Of a stretch of 64,000 nucleotides of DNA, positions 1-8,989 are shown piece after piece. Numbering within the stretch: position 1 is the first letter of the stretch; each line of letters begins with the position of its first letter. The stretch comes from Ignisphaera sp. (GTDB taxonomy: Archaea; Thermoproteota; Thermoprotei_A; Sulfolobales; Ignisphaeraceae): positions 1 through 64,000 of the forward strand of contig JAPWTX010000003.1 of NCBI GenBank assembly GCA_028275825.1, given 5' to 3'. Below the pieces are notes generated by a model. It did no database searches. It saw only the letters and a program-made list of their open reading frames with translations, and was not told the origin of the DNA. The position numbers were made by a program, and so were the translations under genes.

Positions 1-489
1 TATCTCTATGTGGTTGCCAACCCCGCATCCATGTGCTTAGGGGCAATCAAAGCAACTAAAACAAGAAACACGCCTTATAAACCTCTCTATCCATCCCCAC
101 CTTAAAAAGCGAGGCTTTCAGTTGTAACCGTTTTCAAAGCTTATAAATTTTAGCAATATAAATCCATGTAAAGCATAAACTTATATGAAGCTCGAAAAGC
201 AACCAATGGCTGGGTGCTAATGTTAGAGAGATAGATGGGGTCTCTTTGAACTTAGCATTATAGAGAAGCCAAGCTTGCATTCGAAGGTGTTGTTCTCTAT
301 GGAATGAGAAAGAGGTTGTGGGTCTCTTTAAATTTTATAATGTGTAACACTCTTGCTTTTGTAGTGAAGAGGAAGCTAGTTTTTAGTTGAGGTAAACTTA
401 TATATTCGCATCTCAATGTCTTGTAAAGAATGAGGTAAACTTTAAGGTACAAAGCATGATTATTCATTGTCTAGGTAGGTGATGAGGCT
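1..489. other. Leading spacer without a recognisable gene
   Basis: No convincing reading frame or RNA gene is seen before the ABC ATPase at 490. The stretch is AT-rich, with several TATA-like runs (about 73-80 and 405-415). A short C-rich/G-rich imperfect inverted repeat at about 94-115, followed by CTTTCAGTTGTAA, resembles the left-end hairpins of IS200/IS605-type elements, but no transposase gene is linked to it. GGTGATGAGG at 478-487, just upstream of the next ATG, serves as its ribosome binding site. Confidence 0.5.
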
Positions 490-1449
490 ATGGCTACTGC
501 GCTTAGAGTAGAGAACTTGAAAGTATATTACTTTACTACTCGAGGTGTTGTTAAAGCTGTTGATGGAGTTTCATTTGTTGTTGATGAGGGTGATGTTTTG
601 GGTGTTGCAGGGGAATCAGGTTCGGGAAAATCTACACTAGGATATGCAATACTGGGACTCGTTCCACCACCAGGTAGAATCGTTGGTGGCAGGGTAATTC
701 TCGATGACATCGAATTGACTGCACTTTCTGAGGATGAACTTAGAAAGATTAGGTGGAGTAAGGTTAGCATGGTGTTTCAAGGAGCGCTCAACATATTGAA
801 CCCAGTTATGAGAATAGGGGATCAAATGGCTGAGATTCTCATTCATCACAAGGGTATTTCTAAGGAAGAAGCTCTTAAAGTGGTTAGAGAGCATTTGAGG
901 ATGGTTGGGTTGCCACTGGATGTGGTTAAGAGATATCCGCATGAATTAAGTGGGGGTATGAAGCAGAGGGTTGTCATAGCAATGGCACTTTTGCTCAAGC
1001 CAAGGCTTGTCATAGCTGATGAGCCTACAACTGCACTTGATGTTGTCATACAAGCGCAGATTATGAATCTCTTGAAGCAGTTGAAGGAAGAGGAAAAACT
1101 CTCAATGATATTCATAACTCACGACTTGAGCCTAATAGCAGAAATCGCAAATAAAATTGCAATAATGTATGCAGGTAAAATAGTTGAGCTAGGCTCTTCA
1201 GAAGATGTATATGCAAAACCCTTACACCCATACACTCAATCACTTCTGAACAGCATACCGTCAATAAAACAGAGAAAGAGGCTGTCATGGATACCTGGAG
1301 CACCCCCAGATTTGAGAGACCCACCCCCTGGCTGTAGGTTTCATCCGAGATGTCCTTTTGCTATGGATGTGTGTAGGAGGGAAGAACCACCCTTTATAGA
1401 GATTGAGAAGGGTCATTACACATCCTGTTGGCTATACCTCAAGAAGTGA
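490..1449 (+). CDS. Oligopeptide/dipeptide ABC transporter ATP-binding protein (DppD/OppD type)
   Basis: One of two ATPases that power a peptide-type importer at the cytoplasmic face of the membrane. The 319-residue protein has a Walker A (GESGSGKST, residues 41-49), the ABC signature (LSGGMKQR, 153-160), a Walker B (LVIADE, about 173-178) and the C-terminal oligo/HPY extension with cysteines in GCRFHPRCPF and DVCRREE, as in DppD/OppD proteins. It is separated from the rest of the transporter (2012-8884) by a convergent gene, whereas the D-type ATPase normally lies inside the operon. Its last 124 bp are nearly identical to the end of the second ATPase gene. The ATG at 490 has a ribosome binding site just upstream (GGTGATGAGG). 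The substrate is probably a peptide or oligosaccharide; the sequence does not decide which. Confidence 0.93.
   Translation: MATALRVENLKVYYFTTRGVVKAVDGVSFVVDEGDVLGVAGESGSGKSTLGYAILGLVPPPGRIVGGRVILDDIELTALSEDELRKIRWSKVSMVFQGALNILNPVMRIGDQMAEILIHHKGISKEEALKVVREHLRMVGLPLDVVKRYPHELSGGMKQRVVIAMALLLKPRLVIADEPTTALDVVIQAQIMNLLKQLKEEEKLSMIFITHDLSLIAEIANKIAIMYAGKIVELGSSEDVYAKPLHPYTQSLLNSIPSIKQRKRLSWIPGAPPDLRDPPPGCRFHPRCPFAMDVCRREEPPFIEIEKGHYTSCWLYLKK
1324..1447 (+). repeat. 124-bp direct repeat, copy 1 (3' end of first ABC ATPase gene)
   Basis: Aligned base by base with 8759-8882, this segment differs at only two of 124 positions (1335 T versus C, and 1439 T versus A). Identity stops abruptly at the 5' edge. 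The bodies of the two ATPase genes are clearly diverged, so this is a local event. Confidence 0.95.
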
Positions 1450-1930
1450 ATCTATGTTTTGTAAAAGCGTAGACCAAAAAAACGTTGCCCGTTACTAAGA
1501 GCACTAAGCTCGCTATAGAGGCGTACCAAAATGGTGATATAGATGCAGTTAAGCGAAGCTCAAAGAGAGTGTCACAATCATCACCACCTTTCATCACATT
1601 GAAAAAAGCTATGAATTTACTGGATGGCAGAACCATGCAAGTGCTATTACTTAAAACACCACTGAAGCTGTAGTTCATATCGGGCATAGCTATAGAGTAA
1701 TAGAGAAGACAACGGTATACATTGATACATAGAGACACATTCTCCACCCGGGTATATTCCTCCTTACTAAAGTTCCTTAGAGTTAGGAAGTATGTTGTAT
1801 TTCTATACAACACAATATGCTTTTCAGAATCTATGTAAAATTCGGTGGTGTACATACTAAGCATTGCTAGTAAGAATGCGAGAAGAAGTGCAACACAAGC
1901 AATCATTATTATAATATTTTTAAACGCCAT
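1439..1930 (-). CDS. Hypothetical two-TM membrane protein
   Basis: A 163-residue protein I do not recognise. It has a hydrophobic helix at about residues 5-26, a roughly 100-residue polar middle with several N-x-S/T sequons and cysteines, and a second hydrophobic helix at about 134-156 followed by a short basic tail. This predicts a membrane protein with an extracytoplasmic domain between two helices. It is transcribed against its neighbours and its last codons overlap the end of the convergent ATPase gene by 11 bp, inside the 124-bp repeat. Its position between the displaced ATPase and the binding protein suggests insertion into the transporter locus, or an accessory role. The reading frame looks genuine, but nothing shows its function. 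Confidence 0.6.
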   Translation of the reverse strand: MAFKNIIIMIACVALLLAFLLAMLSMYTTEFYIDSEKHIVLYRNTTYFLTLRNFSKEEYTRVENVSLCINVYRCLLYYSIAMPDMNYSFSGVLSNSTCMVLPSSKFIAFFNVMKGGDDCDTLFELRLTASISPFWYASIASLVLLVTGNVFLVYAFTKHRFTS

Positions 1931-1965
1931 AGTTTAGTACCAAACTTTTTGTAAATCATCATATA

Positions 1966-2003
1966 AATTTATAAAGTTTTGCACATTCTCACTATTATGA
2001 GGT
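1966..2003 (+). promoter_or_regulatory. Promoter and ribosome binding site of the binding-protein gene
   Basis: A TATA-like TTTATAAAG lies at 1968-1976 and a GAGGT ribosome binding site at 1999-2003, eight bases before the ATG at 2012. The spacing fits an archaeal promoter giving a short leader. Confidence 0.5.
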
Positions 2004-2011
2004 TGTGAAAA

Positions 2012-5000
2012 ATGGGTATTAGAAGATCTATCCTCTATGCCATCCTATTACTAGCAATGATTACATTATCAGTATTACCCATATACTTGGTGGCTCAAGA
2101 GCAAAAAGGAGGGGCTTCAAATAGCATTACATTTATCAGCGTTTCTCTGGATAGAGTTGGTGAAGCTTTTAGAGCAGGGTCAATAGATGCGTATATATAT
2201 GGTTTAAGACCATCACAACTTGATCAATTTCAAGGAATATCCAATATAAGATTCATTTCAGCACCTGGAGGACTAGTATCACTAGTACTAAACCCAGCAC
2301 CAGTAAAAACAGTTAATCTTACTGGCGACTGGACTAAGAAGAGTCTAGATGACATTGCGAAGGCTATTGGCTATCCTAAAGCTGTGATATCTCAGGTTTA
2401 CTATGATAAAGACAAGGGTGTGACATACGTAGACCTAGCAGCAGATGGTAGCAATATCAATCCATTCGCATTAAAAGATGTTAGATATGCAATGAATTAC
2501 ATAATTGACAGAGACTTCATAGTTAGGAACATCTATAGAGGTTATGGAGCTCCTATGGTTACATTTCTATCTAACTATGACCCTACATACATGCTCATAT
2601 CAGATCTTGTAGCAACATTTGGAATAACATATAACCCTGGCTATGCAAGATCACTTATAGAGAAAGCATTGACAGCAGCGGGAGCTACTTTAGTAAGTGG
2701 GAAGTGGTACTATGCAGGCAAACCAATACAAATAATCTTCATTATAAGAACAGAAGATGAAAGGAGAGATATAGGAGACCTGGTAGCAACAGAACTTGAG
2801 AACCTGGGATTTGTCGTAAATAAGCAATACCTAACTTTCGCACAAGCTCTTGAAATAGTTTACGATACCGATCCAAAGGAGCTTCAATGGCATATCTACA
2901 CAGAAGGCTGGGGTAAAGGAGCTCTAGAAAAGTATGACTCTGCTACACCAGCTCAGATGTGCGCACCTTGGTATGGTTACATGCCTGGATGGCAAACAGA
3001 AGGTTGGTGGTGGTACAGAAATGACACACTTGATGAACTAACGCAGAAACTCTACTTTGGGACATTCACGAGTTTCGAAGACTATAAGCAGACATATAGA
3101 AACGTTACTGCAATGTGTATGCAGGAATCCGTGAGGATATGGGTTGCTACTAGAATGGATATACATGTTGTGAGAGCTGATGCACAAGGAATAACAGAGG
3201 ATCTTTCAGTGGGCCTGAGATCGCCATTCAACTTAAAAGCCCTTTACATACCTGGCAAACCTGATATTACAATAGGTCATCTATGGGTTTACACATCTAG
3301 AACTATATGGAATATATATGGAGGCTTCACAGATGTTTATAGTGTCGATATTGAGAGAGCGACTTACGATCCATTAACATGGAGAGATCCATTCAATGGA
3401 GAACCCATACCAATAAGGGTAAAATATAGCGTAACCACAGCAGGCCCTAACGGTACATTATCTGTCCCATCAGATGCCATCATATGGGACGCCTCTCAAG
3501 GAAAGTGGGTTAACGTAGCACCTGGAACAACAGCTAAATCTGTTGTGAAGTACGATATGTCCATGTTTATAGGTGCTAAATGGCATGATGGAGTAAACAT
3601 AACCTGGGGCGATATACTTGCTGCATGGGCGCTTTGGTTCGATTTGGTATATAACAATAGTAAGGCGAGTTTCGAGACACCTATTTCAGGTCCCAACAAG
3701 CCATTCTTTGACACTATAAAGGGGCTAAGAATAGTGCCAGAGAACAACACACTTGAAGTATATGTTGATTACTGGCACTTTGATCCTAACTACATAGCGG
3801 ATTACGCAGCTCTAACACCAATAAACCCTGCAGAATCTCTTGTACTGCAAAACATTGTAGTATTTGACATGCACAAATATGCATTTACAACAGATACTGG
3901 AAGGGCAAAGAAGTTGCCAACGTTGAACCTCGTGCTAAAGAACCATGCTAGTGACTTAGCATCGCTAGCTCAACAACTGTTAGCAGGAAGTGTGTTTCCA
4001 TCAAAATACTTTGCAACACCCCAGGGCACATACATGAGCTTAAGTGAGTGGAAAGCAAGGTTGCAAGCATTTATAAACTGGGTTAATCAACATGGTCATG
4101 CATGGATATCTCAAGGCCCATACTATCTAGATACATTTGATGATCAGGCACAAAAAGCTGTAATAAAGGCTTTCAGAGACCCTTCATATCCATTCAATCC
4201 TAGCTATTGGGTGAAGGGAAGCGCATCTCCACCAATGCTTACAGTACCAGCCACACCAACAATAGTAGTAAGTAATGCCACATCGTTCATAGTAAACATC
4301 GTCCCACCAACAATAACCGCTGGAGGTAGAACAACTGTAGCCTCAGGAAACATATACGTGCAGTACATCATAAAGGATGTTCAGACTGGTACAGTGCTTG
4401 ATGTGGGTCAAGCACGGCTGCTTACAAGTGGTGCCACAATGCTTACATATCAAATCACCATACCCAGCGATATAACGAAGCGCATGGCGCCATATAATTA
4501 CTATCAAATACTCATTTACGCGTTTAGCGAAGCTGTAGCGGTACCTGCGTTTACATCGATAACACTTCAAGCTCAACCAAGTATCAGCCAGATGATAGCA
4601 GGCATTGTAACAGGGCAGGTAGCACCCGTGCAACAACAAGTTTCAGACATTTTGAAGCGGATGCAGCAAATGGAATTAGAACTATCGAATACTTCACGTC
4701 AATTTACATTGTTAGGGCAACAGCTAGGGCAGCAATTAACTGGGTCGCTACAGCAAGTAGTTACACTGTTACAACAACAAGCCTCAGCAACGTCAGATGT
4801 TGCAAAGCTTATTGGATCAGTAGGGCAACAATTAAATACACTTGCAATAAATATGAGTGCCATACAGAGTACGATGCAGAGAAGTGTAAGTGACCTTTCT
4901 AATGCTGTTAATAAGGTCTCGGGTGACGTGATTGGAGTTAGTACTAGTGTTAGTGATTTAAAGAGTTCCATAACGGAGTTAAATAATAGTGTGGCAATGT

Positions 5001-5089
5001 TAAACAATTATATATTGGCGCTGACAGCACTTGTTGTAGTGTTGATAATCTTGAATATTGTGTTATTAATTAGGGTTTTGAAGAAATAA
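2012..5089 (+). CDS. Large membrane-anchored ABC transporter substrate-binding protein (SBP family 5)
   Basis: Captures the ligand outside the cell for the permeases encoded downstream. The 1025-residue protein has a signal peptide (hydrophobic residues about 9-28) and SBP_bac_5 features throughout. At the C-terminus (about 860-995) is a Gln/Ser-rich coiled-coil stalk, then one transmembrane helix (about 1000-1020) and a basic KK tail, the usual anchor of crenarchaeal binding proteins. The lobe order is unusual. The 'vRyAmnyiiDRd' segment, normally C-terminal in this family, lies near residues 160-175. The 'WHDG' and 'GPYYL' segments, normally N-terminal, lie near 525 and 705. This suggests a circularly permuted or rearranged fold. 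First gene of the SBP-permease-permease-ATPase run. Confidence 0.9.
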   Translation: MGIRRSILYAILLLAMITLSVLPIYLVAQEQKGGASNSITFISVSLDRVGEAFRAGSIDAYIYGLRPSQLDQFQGISNIRFISAPGGLVSLVLNPAPVKTVNLTGDWTKKSLDDIAKAIGYPKAVISQVYYDKDKGVTYVDLAADGSNINPFALKDVRYAMNYIIDRDFIVRNIYRGYGAPMVTFLSNYDPTYMLISDLVATFGITYNPGYARSLIEKALTAAGATLVSGKWYYAGKPIQIIFIIRTEDERRDIGDLVATELENLGFVVNKQYLTFAQALEIVYDTDPKELQWHIYTEGWGKGALEKYDSATPAQMCAPWYGYMPGWQTEGWWWYRNDTLDELTQKLYFGTFTSFEDYKQTYRNVTAMCMQESVRIWVATRMDIHVVRADAQGITEDLSVGLRSPFNLKALYIPGKPDITIGHLWVYTSRTIWNIYGGFTDVYSVDIERATYDPLTWRDPFNGEPIPIRVKYSVTTAGPNGTLSVPSDAIIWDASQGKWVNVAPGTTAKSVVKYDMSMFIGAKWHDGVNITWGDILAAWALWFDLVYNNSKASFETPISGPNKPFFDTIKGLRIVPENNTLEVYVDYWHFDPNYIADYAALTPINPAESLVLQNIVVFDMHKYAFTTDTGRAKKLPTLNLVLKNHASDLASLAQQLLAGSVFPSKYFATPQGTYMSLSEWKARLQAFINWVNQHGHAWISQGPYYLDTFDDQAQKAVIKAFRDPSYPFNPSYWVKGSASPPMLTVPATPTIVVSNATSFIVNIVPPTITAGGRTTVASGNIYVQYIIKDVQTGTVLDVGQARLLTSGATMLTYQITIPSDITKRMAPYNYYQILIYAFSEAVAVPAFTSITLQAQPSISQMIAGIVTGQVAPVQQQVSDILKRMQQMELELSNTSRQFTLLGQQLGQQLTGSLQQVVTLLQQQASATSDVAKLIGSVGQQLNTLAINMSAIQSTMQRSVSDLSNAVNKVSGDVIGVSTSVSDLKSSITELNNSVAMLNNYILALTALVVVLIILNIVLLIRVLKK

Positions 5090-5096
5090 GTTGTTC

Positions 5097-5130
5097 CAAC
5101 ATTTTTAAATCAAAATTCGATTTTTTAATA
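5097..5130 (+). terminator. T-rich transcription stop after the binding-protein gene
   Basis: Runs of T (ATTTTTAAAT and GATTTTTTAATA) follow the stop codon at 5089 in a spacer of about 150 bp. T-runs are the usual archaeal intrinsic termination signal. This could give a high level of binding protein relative to the permeases. Confidence 0.4.
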
Positions 5131-5239
5131 GTAAACCACTTTATTTTAATTAAAGCTTATATTAAGCTAAGCAAAAGCTTGTATTATTGGTATATCTAAA
5201 CAGTAAGTGTTGTAGAGAATTTCAAAGGGTTGTGAAGCC

Positions 5240-6340
5240 ATGAGCATAGGGATAATTATTATGCGAAGAGCGGTGTTTTTAGCTTTGGCTCTGATAATTG
5301 CGGTGTTTCTAACGGGGTTCATAATAGGGGCTACCGGATATGTTGATAATGTTGTTAAAGCCATTATTAATGAGGAGGTGAGGGCCTATAGACAAGCTCT
5401 TTCTAAAATGCCTAATGTTAATCAGTCTTATGTGGATAAGTTGACTAGGAGTTATCAACAAATGCTCGTAAGGACTTATGGGCTTGACAAACCATGGATA
5501 TACAGAATAATACCCTTGGTTTATTCAACTTTAATATTCAAATTTGGTGATGTGCAGCAGACTAGTGTAGCTGAGGTTGCGGGTTTTCAGCTTCCTGCAA
5601 AAGCAAGTGACGTGATTTTAGCTTGTTTACCTAGAACGATTGTTATGATAACGGTTGCAGAGCTCATAACAATTGTATTAGCGTTGTTAATAGCACCTCG
5701 AATTACATTTAAAATAGGTTCGCTAGCTGATAGAATAGCAGTAATCTATGCTGCATTAACAAATGCTATACCTGTTTGGTGGCTTGCACTAGTAATGATA
5801 TTCATTTTTAGTTATAGGCTGGGGGTTGCACCTCAGCAGTTCAGAGGTGTTATCAAGGTGCTTAGCACCATGTCCTCAGCATTCATGGCGGGAAATGCTG
5901 TATCTTTCTTTTCTAGCTTTGGAAATTTGTTATCCTATGTATGGCTTCCAATCTTGACCATAGTAATTACACTTCTTGGCCCATGGATATATAGTACGAG
6001 AGCAATGCTCTTAAGAATAGTGAGAGAGGATTTTGTTTTAGCAGCAGTGGCTAGAGGCTTGCCACAGAAAGTTGTGCTTAGGAAATATATTTTGAGACCA
6101 GCTCTATCGCCTATAATGACCTCAGTTCTGCTTGGATTAGCTGGCACACTAGGCGGTTACATAATAACTGAGTCTGTCTTTGACTGGCCTGGAATGGGCA
6201 CATTGTATTACCAAGCTATTGCTAGTGGAGATCCTGCAACAATACTTGGCCTTACATACATCTTAACGCTTGTATATGTTGTGGCAAGATTCATTTTAGA
6301 GGTGCTTTATGTAGCTTTAGACCCGAGGGTAAGGCTATGA
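5240..6340 (+). CDS. ABC transporter permease (DppB/OppB type)
   Basis: Inner-membrane channel subunit of the peptide-type importer. The 366-residue protein has an N-terminal signal-anchor helix (about 10-35), a roughly 100-residue external segment, then five or so further helices. The EAA-type loop that contacts the ATPase is seen as 'AAVARGLPQKVVLRKYILRPALSP' around residues 268-292. The C-terminus (ESVFDWPGMG, then 'ALDPRVRL') is typical of DppB. It overlaps the next gene by 4 bp (ATGA), so the two permeases are translationally coupled. Confidence 0.92.
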   Translation: MSIGIIIMRRAVFLALALIIAVFLTGFIIGATGYVDNVVKAIINEEVRAYRQALSKMPNVNQSYVDKLTRSYQQMLVRTYGLDKPWIYRIIPLVYSTLIFKFGDVQQTSVAEVAGFQLPAKASDVILACLPRTIVMITVAELITIVLALLIAPRITFKIGSLADRIAVIYAALTNAIPVWWLALVMIFIFSYRLGVAPQQFRGVIKVLSTMSSAFMAGNAVSFFSSFGNLLSYVWLPILTIVITLLGPWIYSTRAMLLRIVREDFVLAAVARGLPQKVVLRKYILRPALSPIMTSVLLGLAGTLGGYIITESVFDWPGMGTLYYQAIASGDPATILGLTYILTLVYVVARFILEVLYVALDPRVRL

Positions 6341-7821
6341 TGGATAGGTTCAAAGCATTTTTGTATGCTATTAAAAGTGAGGTATGGAGTCAATCAAGCG
6401 GCAAAGCTGCGCTTACTCTACTTTCGTTCCTCATAATTTTGAGTATTGTGTCTGCTATAATGCTTCCACCAAATTTTGTTTCTGTGTGGAACGATCCAAA
6501 GCCTTGGGGGATAAAGCCTAAGGATGCCCCTCCACAGTGGGCGGCGTTTTTTGGCTATTCCTGTGCACCACATTACGAAGCAGATTTAAGAGGCTTTAGA
6601 TATGTACTGGGTATTAGTGGAAACGAGGTTTCACTCAAATATACATTAACCTATAACTTGAATAGCAAAAGCTTTCCACAAGGTATAGCCATAAAAATAG
6701 ATGGGCTTTCATTGGTAGGAGTACAGAGTTTTAGAATAGTATTGAATATCACTAGACCTGATGGGGTCACCGTCCCAGCGGTATTAACATATCTAACTAC
6801 AGCAACGAATGGTAGTATAGCTATCACAAGTATTGTTCTAAACCCGGATACTATGAAGCTAGCTGGAACACTTATAACTCTATACCCACAGCTATTGTCT
6901 GTAGTAAACTTAAATGATATTGCAATGAATTATCCCACATACTTGTTTGGGACACTCACTAACACTTCAAGGATTTCTCCTTTAAATGGATTGTATAGGT
7001 TAGAGCTTTTGGTTATCATAGCAGTTCCGCGTATTGCAACAGCGGCTGATGTAAATAATATTGTCAATGCTTTTAGGGATTCTCAAGACTTCAGAGTTGC
7101 TGTTATAGGTACGTGTTATGGTGTATTAGGCACTGATTATAGAGGTAGAGACATAGGACTAGCATTATTCTTTGGGCTTCCCATAGCATTGCTAATAGGT
7201 ATTGGAACAGCTGTTCTAACAACCTTAATAGGATTGTTTGCAGGTCTTGTAAGTGGGTACTATGGCGGTGCAATTGATGAGTCTATTCAGAGGTTTATAG
7301 ATGTGTTAGGAAGTATACCTCTACTACCAATACTGATACTAATTGCTGTAGCTGTTCAGCAAGCCTATGGCGCAAATCCCTATAAACCCATTATAATGTT
7401 GCTAGTGATATTGGGTACTCTGGTTGTATTTGGTTGGGGTGGTTTAGCTATAGTGGTGAGATCAATGACTCTGAGCATAAAATCTGAGGCATATATAGAA
7501 GCGGCTAAAGTTGCTGGCGCATCTAATTGGTGGATTATGGTCAAGCACATAATCCCTCAGCTATTACCCTATATAGCTGCTCAAATGGTTTACTCAGCAC
7601 CATCAGCAATTTTAACTGAAGCAGGTCTCTCCATTCTGGGGATTCAACACGGGCTTCCAACATGGGGTGGTATTTTGGCTGATGCAAGAATCTATGGTAA
7701 TGTGAGTTACTGGTGGTGGATATTCCCACCAGGCATAGCTATATCTGTAACCTCTCTTACATTTGTTTTGCTAGGGCTCTCTCTTGAAAGAGCTGTAGAG
7801 CCAAGGCTCAGAAGGGTGTAG
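6337..7821 (+). CDS. ABC transporter permease (DppC/OppC type) with large external insertion
   Basis: Second channel subunit. At 494 residues it is far longer than the usual 280-300 for DppC. The extra length is a polar, beta-rich segment of about 200 residues between the first helix (about 23-43) and the second (about 275), predicted to be extracytoplasmic. The core is canonical: 'TDYRGRDIGLALFFG', five helices, and the EAA loop 'AAKVAGASNWWIMVKHIIPQ' around residues 390-408. The C-terminus ('SLERAVEPRLRRV') matches the family. Four bases separate it from the ATPase gene downstream. The insertion may dock the equally oversized binding protein; that is inference. Confidence 0.9.
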   Translation: MMDRFKAFLYAIKSEVWSQSSGKAALTLLSFLIILSIVSAIMLPPNFVSVWNDPKPWGIKPKDAPPQWAAFFGYSCAPHYEADLRGFRYVLGISGNEVSLKYTLTYNLNSKSFPQGIAIKIDGLSLVGVQSFRIVLNITRPDGVTVPAVLTYLTTATNGSIAITSIVLNPDTMKLAGTLITLYPQLLSVVNLNDIAMNYPTYLFGTLTNTSRISPLNGLYRLELLVIIAVPRIATAADVNNIVNAFRDSQDFRVAVIGTCYGVLGTDYRGRDIGLALFFGLPIALLIGIGTAVLTTLIGLFAGLVSGYYGGAIDESIQRFIDVLGSIPLLPILILIAVAVQQAYGANPYKPIIMLLVILGTLVVFGWGGLAIVVRSMTLSIKSEAYIEAAKVAGASNWWIMVKHIIPQLLPYIAAQMVYSAPSAILTEAGLSILGIQHGLPTWGGILADARIYGNVSYWWWIFPPGIAISVTSLTFVLLGLSLERAVEPRLRRV

Positions 7822-7825
7822 AACC

Positions 7826-8884
7826 ATGGCAGATGAAAACATACTAGTTGTAGAAAACCTTAAGAAATACTATGAGCTAAGAGGCTCCTTTTTACAAGTA
7901 CTAGGACTAAAATCGCCAACATATCTCAAGGCTGTGGATGGAATAAGTTTTTCTGTGGCAAAAGGTGAAATATTTTGCTTGGTTGGCGAGTCTGGATGTG
8001 GTAAGACCACTACGGGCAAGATCATCGTAAGACTGCTTGAGCCAACCTCAGGAAGTGTGCTATATAAGCCCTCTGCTGAGGCAAGAAAAGTTTTGGAGTC
8101 CTATGGATATGTAGAGGAATATGTAGATATAGGTAAGAAATATCCGAAGGATGTGGATAAAGTGCTTAGAAGAGAAATTCAAATGATCTTCCAAGACCCC
8201 TACAGCTCGCTAAATCCAAGAATGAGGATTAGGGACATACTGGAAGAGCCTTTAATAATACATGGTATTGGCAAAGATCGTGCAGAAAGATTGGAAATCA
8301 TTTCAAGAGCTTTAGAAGAGGTGAAAGTGACTCCACCACAGGAATTCATTGATAGATACCCCCATATGTTATCTGGTGGACAGAGGCAGAGAGTAGCAAT
8401 AGCCAGAGCTTTAGTACTGAGACCAAATCTCATAGTAGCTGATGAACCTGTAAGTATGCTTGATGTGTCTATACGTGTTGAAATACTGCAGCTGATGCTC
8501 GATATAAGAAAGAGTAGGAATATTTCATACATATTTATAACGCATGACTTGGCTGTAGCAAGCTATATATGTGATAGAATAGCTGTTATGTACCTGGGCA
8601 AAATCGTGGAGAGCGGGGAAATTACAAAGGTAATTAATAACCCCGTGCATCCTTATACAAGAGCCTTGATAGAGGCTGTGCCAGAACCTAATCCCAGTAA
8701 CAGATTGTCTCTGAGAAAGGTAGACATCATAGGTGAGATACCCTCAGCAGTAAATATACCCCCTGGCTGCAGGTTTCATCCGAGATGTCCTTTTGCTATG
8801 GATGTGTGTAGGAGGGAAGAACCACCCTTTATAGAGATTGAGAAGGGTCATTACACATCCTGTTGGCTATACCACAAGAAGTAA
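7826..8884 (+). CDS. Oligopeptide/dipeptide ABC transporter ATP-binding protein (DppF/OppF type)
   Basis: Second ATPase of the importer. The 352-residue protein has a Walker A (GESGCGKTT, about 54-62), 'QMIFQDPYSSLNPRMRI' (the Q-loop segment typical of OppF), the signature LSGGQRQR, a Walker B (LIVADE) and the oligo/HPY tail with four conserved cysteines. Its final 41 codons are almost identical in DNA to those of the ATPase at 490-1449, although the rest is only family-level similar. Last gene of the transporter run. Confidence 0.93.
   Translation: MADENILVVENLKKYYELRGSFLQVLGLKSPTYLKAVDGISFSVAKGEIFCLVGESGCGKTTTGKIIVRLLEPTSGSVLYKPSAEARKVLESYGYVEEYVDIGKKYPKDVDKVLRREIQMIFQDPYSSLNPRMRIRDILEEPLIIHGIGKDRAERLEIISRALEEVKVTPPQEFIDRYPHMLSGGQRQRVAIARALVLRPNLIVADEPVSMLDVSIRVEILQLMLDIRKSRNISYIFITHDLAVASYICDRIAVMYLGKIVESGEITKVINNPVHPYTRALIEAVPEPNPSNRLSLRKVDIIGEIPSAVNIPPGCRFHPRCPFAMDVCRREEPPFIEIEKGHYTSCWLYHKK
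8759..8882 (+). repeat. 124-bp direct repeat, copy 2 (3' end of second ABC ATPase gene)
   Basis: Matches 1324-1447 at 122 of 124 positions. The copy starts at the CCCCCTGG that encodes the P-P-G before the HPY cysteine motif and runs to the first base of the stop codon. It stops there: the stop codons differ (TGA versus TAA). Confidence 0.95.
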
Positions 8885-8905
8885 TTGAACTTAATTTTCT
8901 TTATA

Positions 8906-8979
8906 GCTTAAAAGCCGCGTCAAACATAATACACTTAGCCAATTTCATTGGCATAATCGTCATGCTTACATAGTAGGTG
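8906..8979 (+). promoter_or_regulatory. Promoter and ribosome binding site of the ribosomal protein operon
   Basis: A TATA-like GCTTAAAAG lies at 8906-8914, about 75 bp before the rps13 ATG. An AGGTGA ribosome binding site lies at 8974-8979. This is the only sizeable spacer before the long co-directional block, so it is the likely main promoter. Confidence 0.5.
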
Positions 8980-8989
8980 AAGTAACTGA

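Noticed and set aside
1485..1673. 62-codon plus-strand open frame
   Set aside because: It lies wholly antisense to the two-helix membrane protein gene and has no promoter or family pattern.
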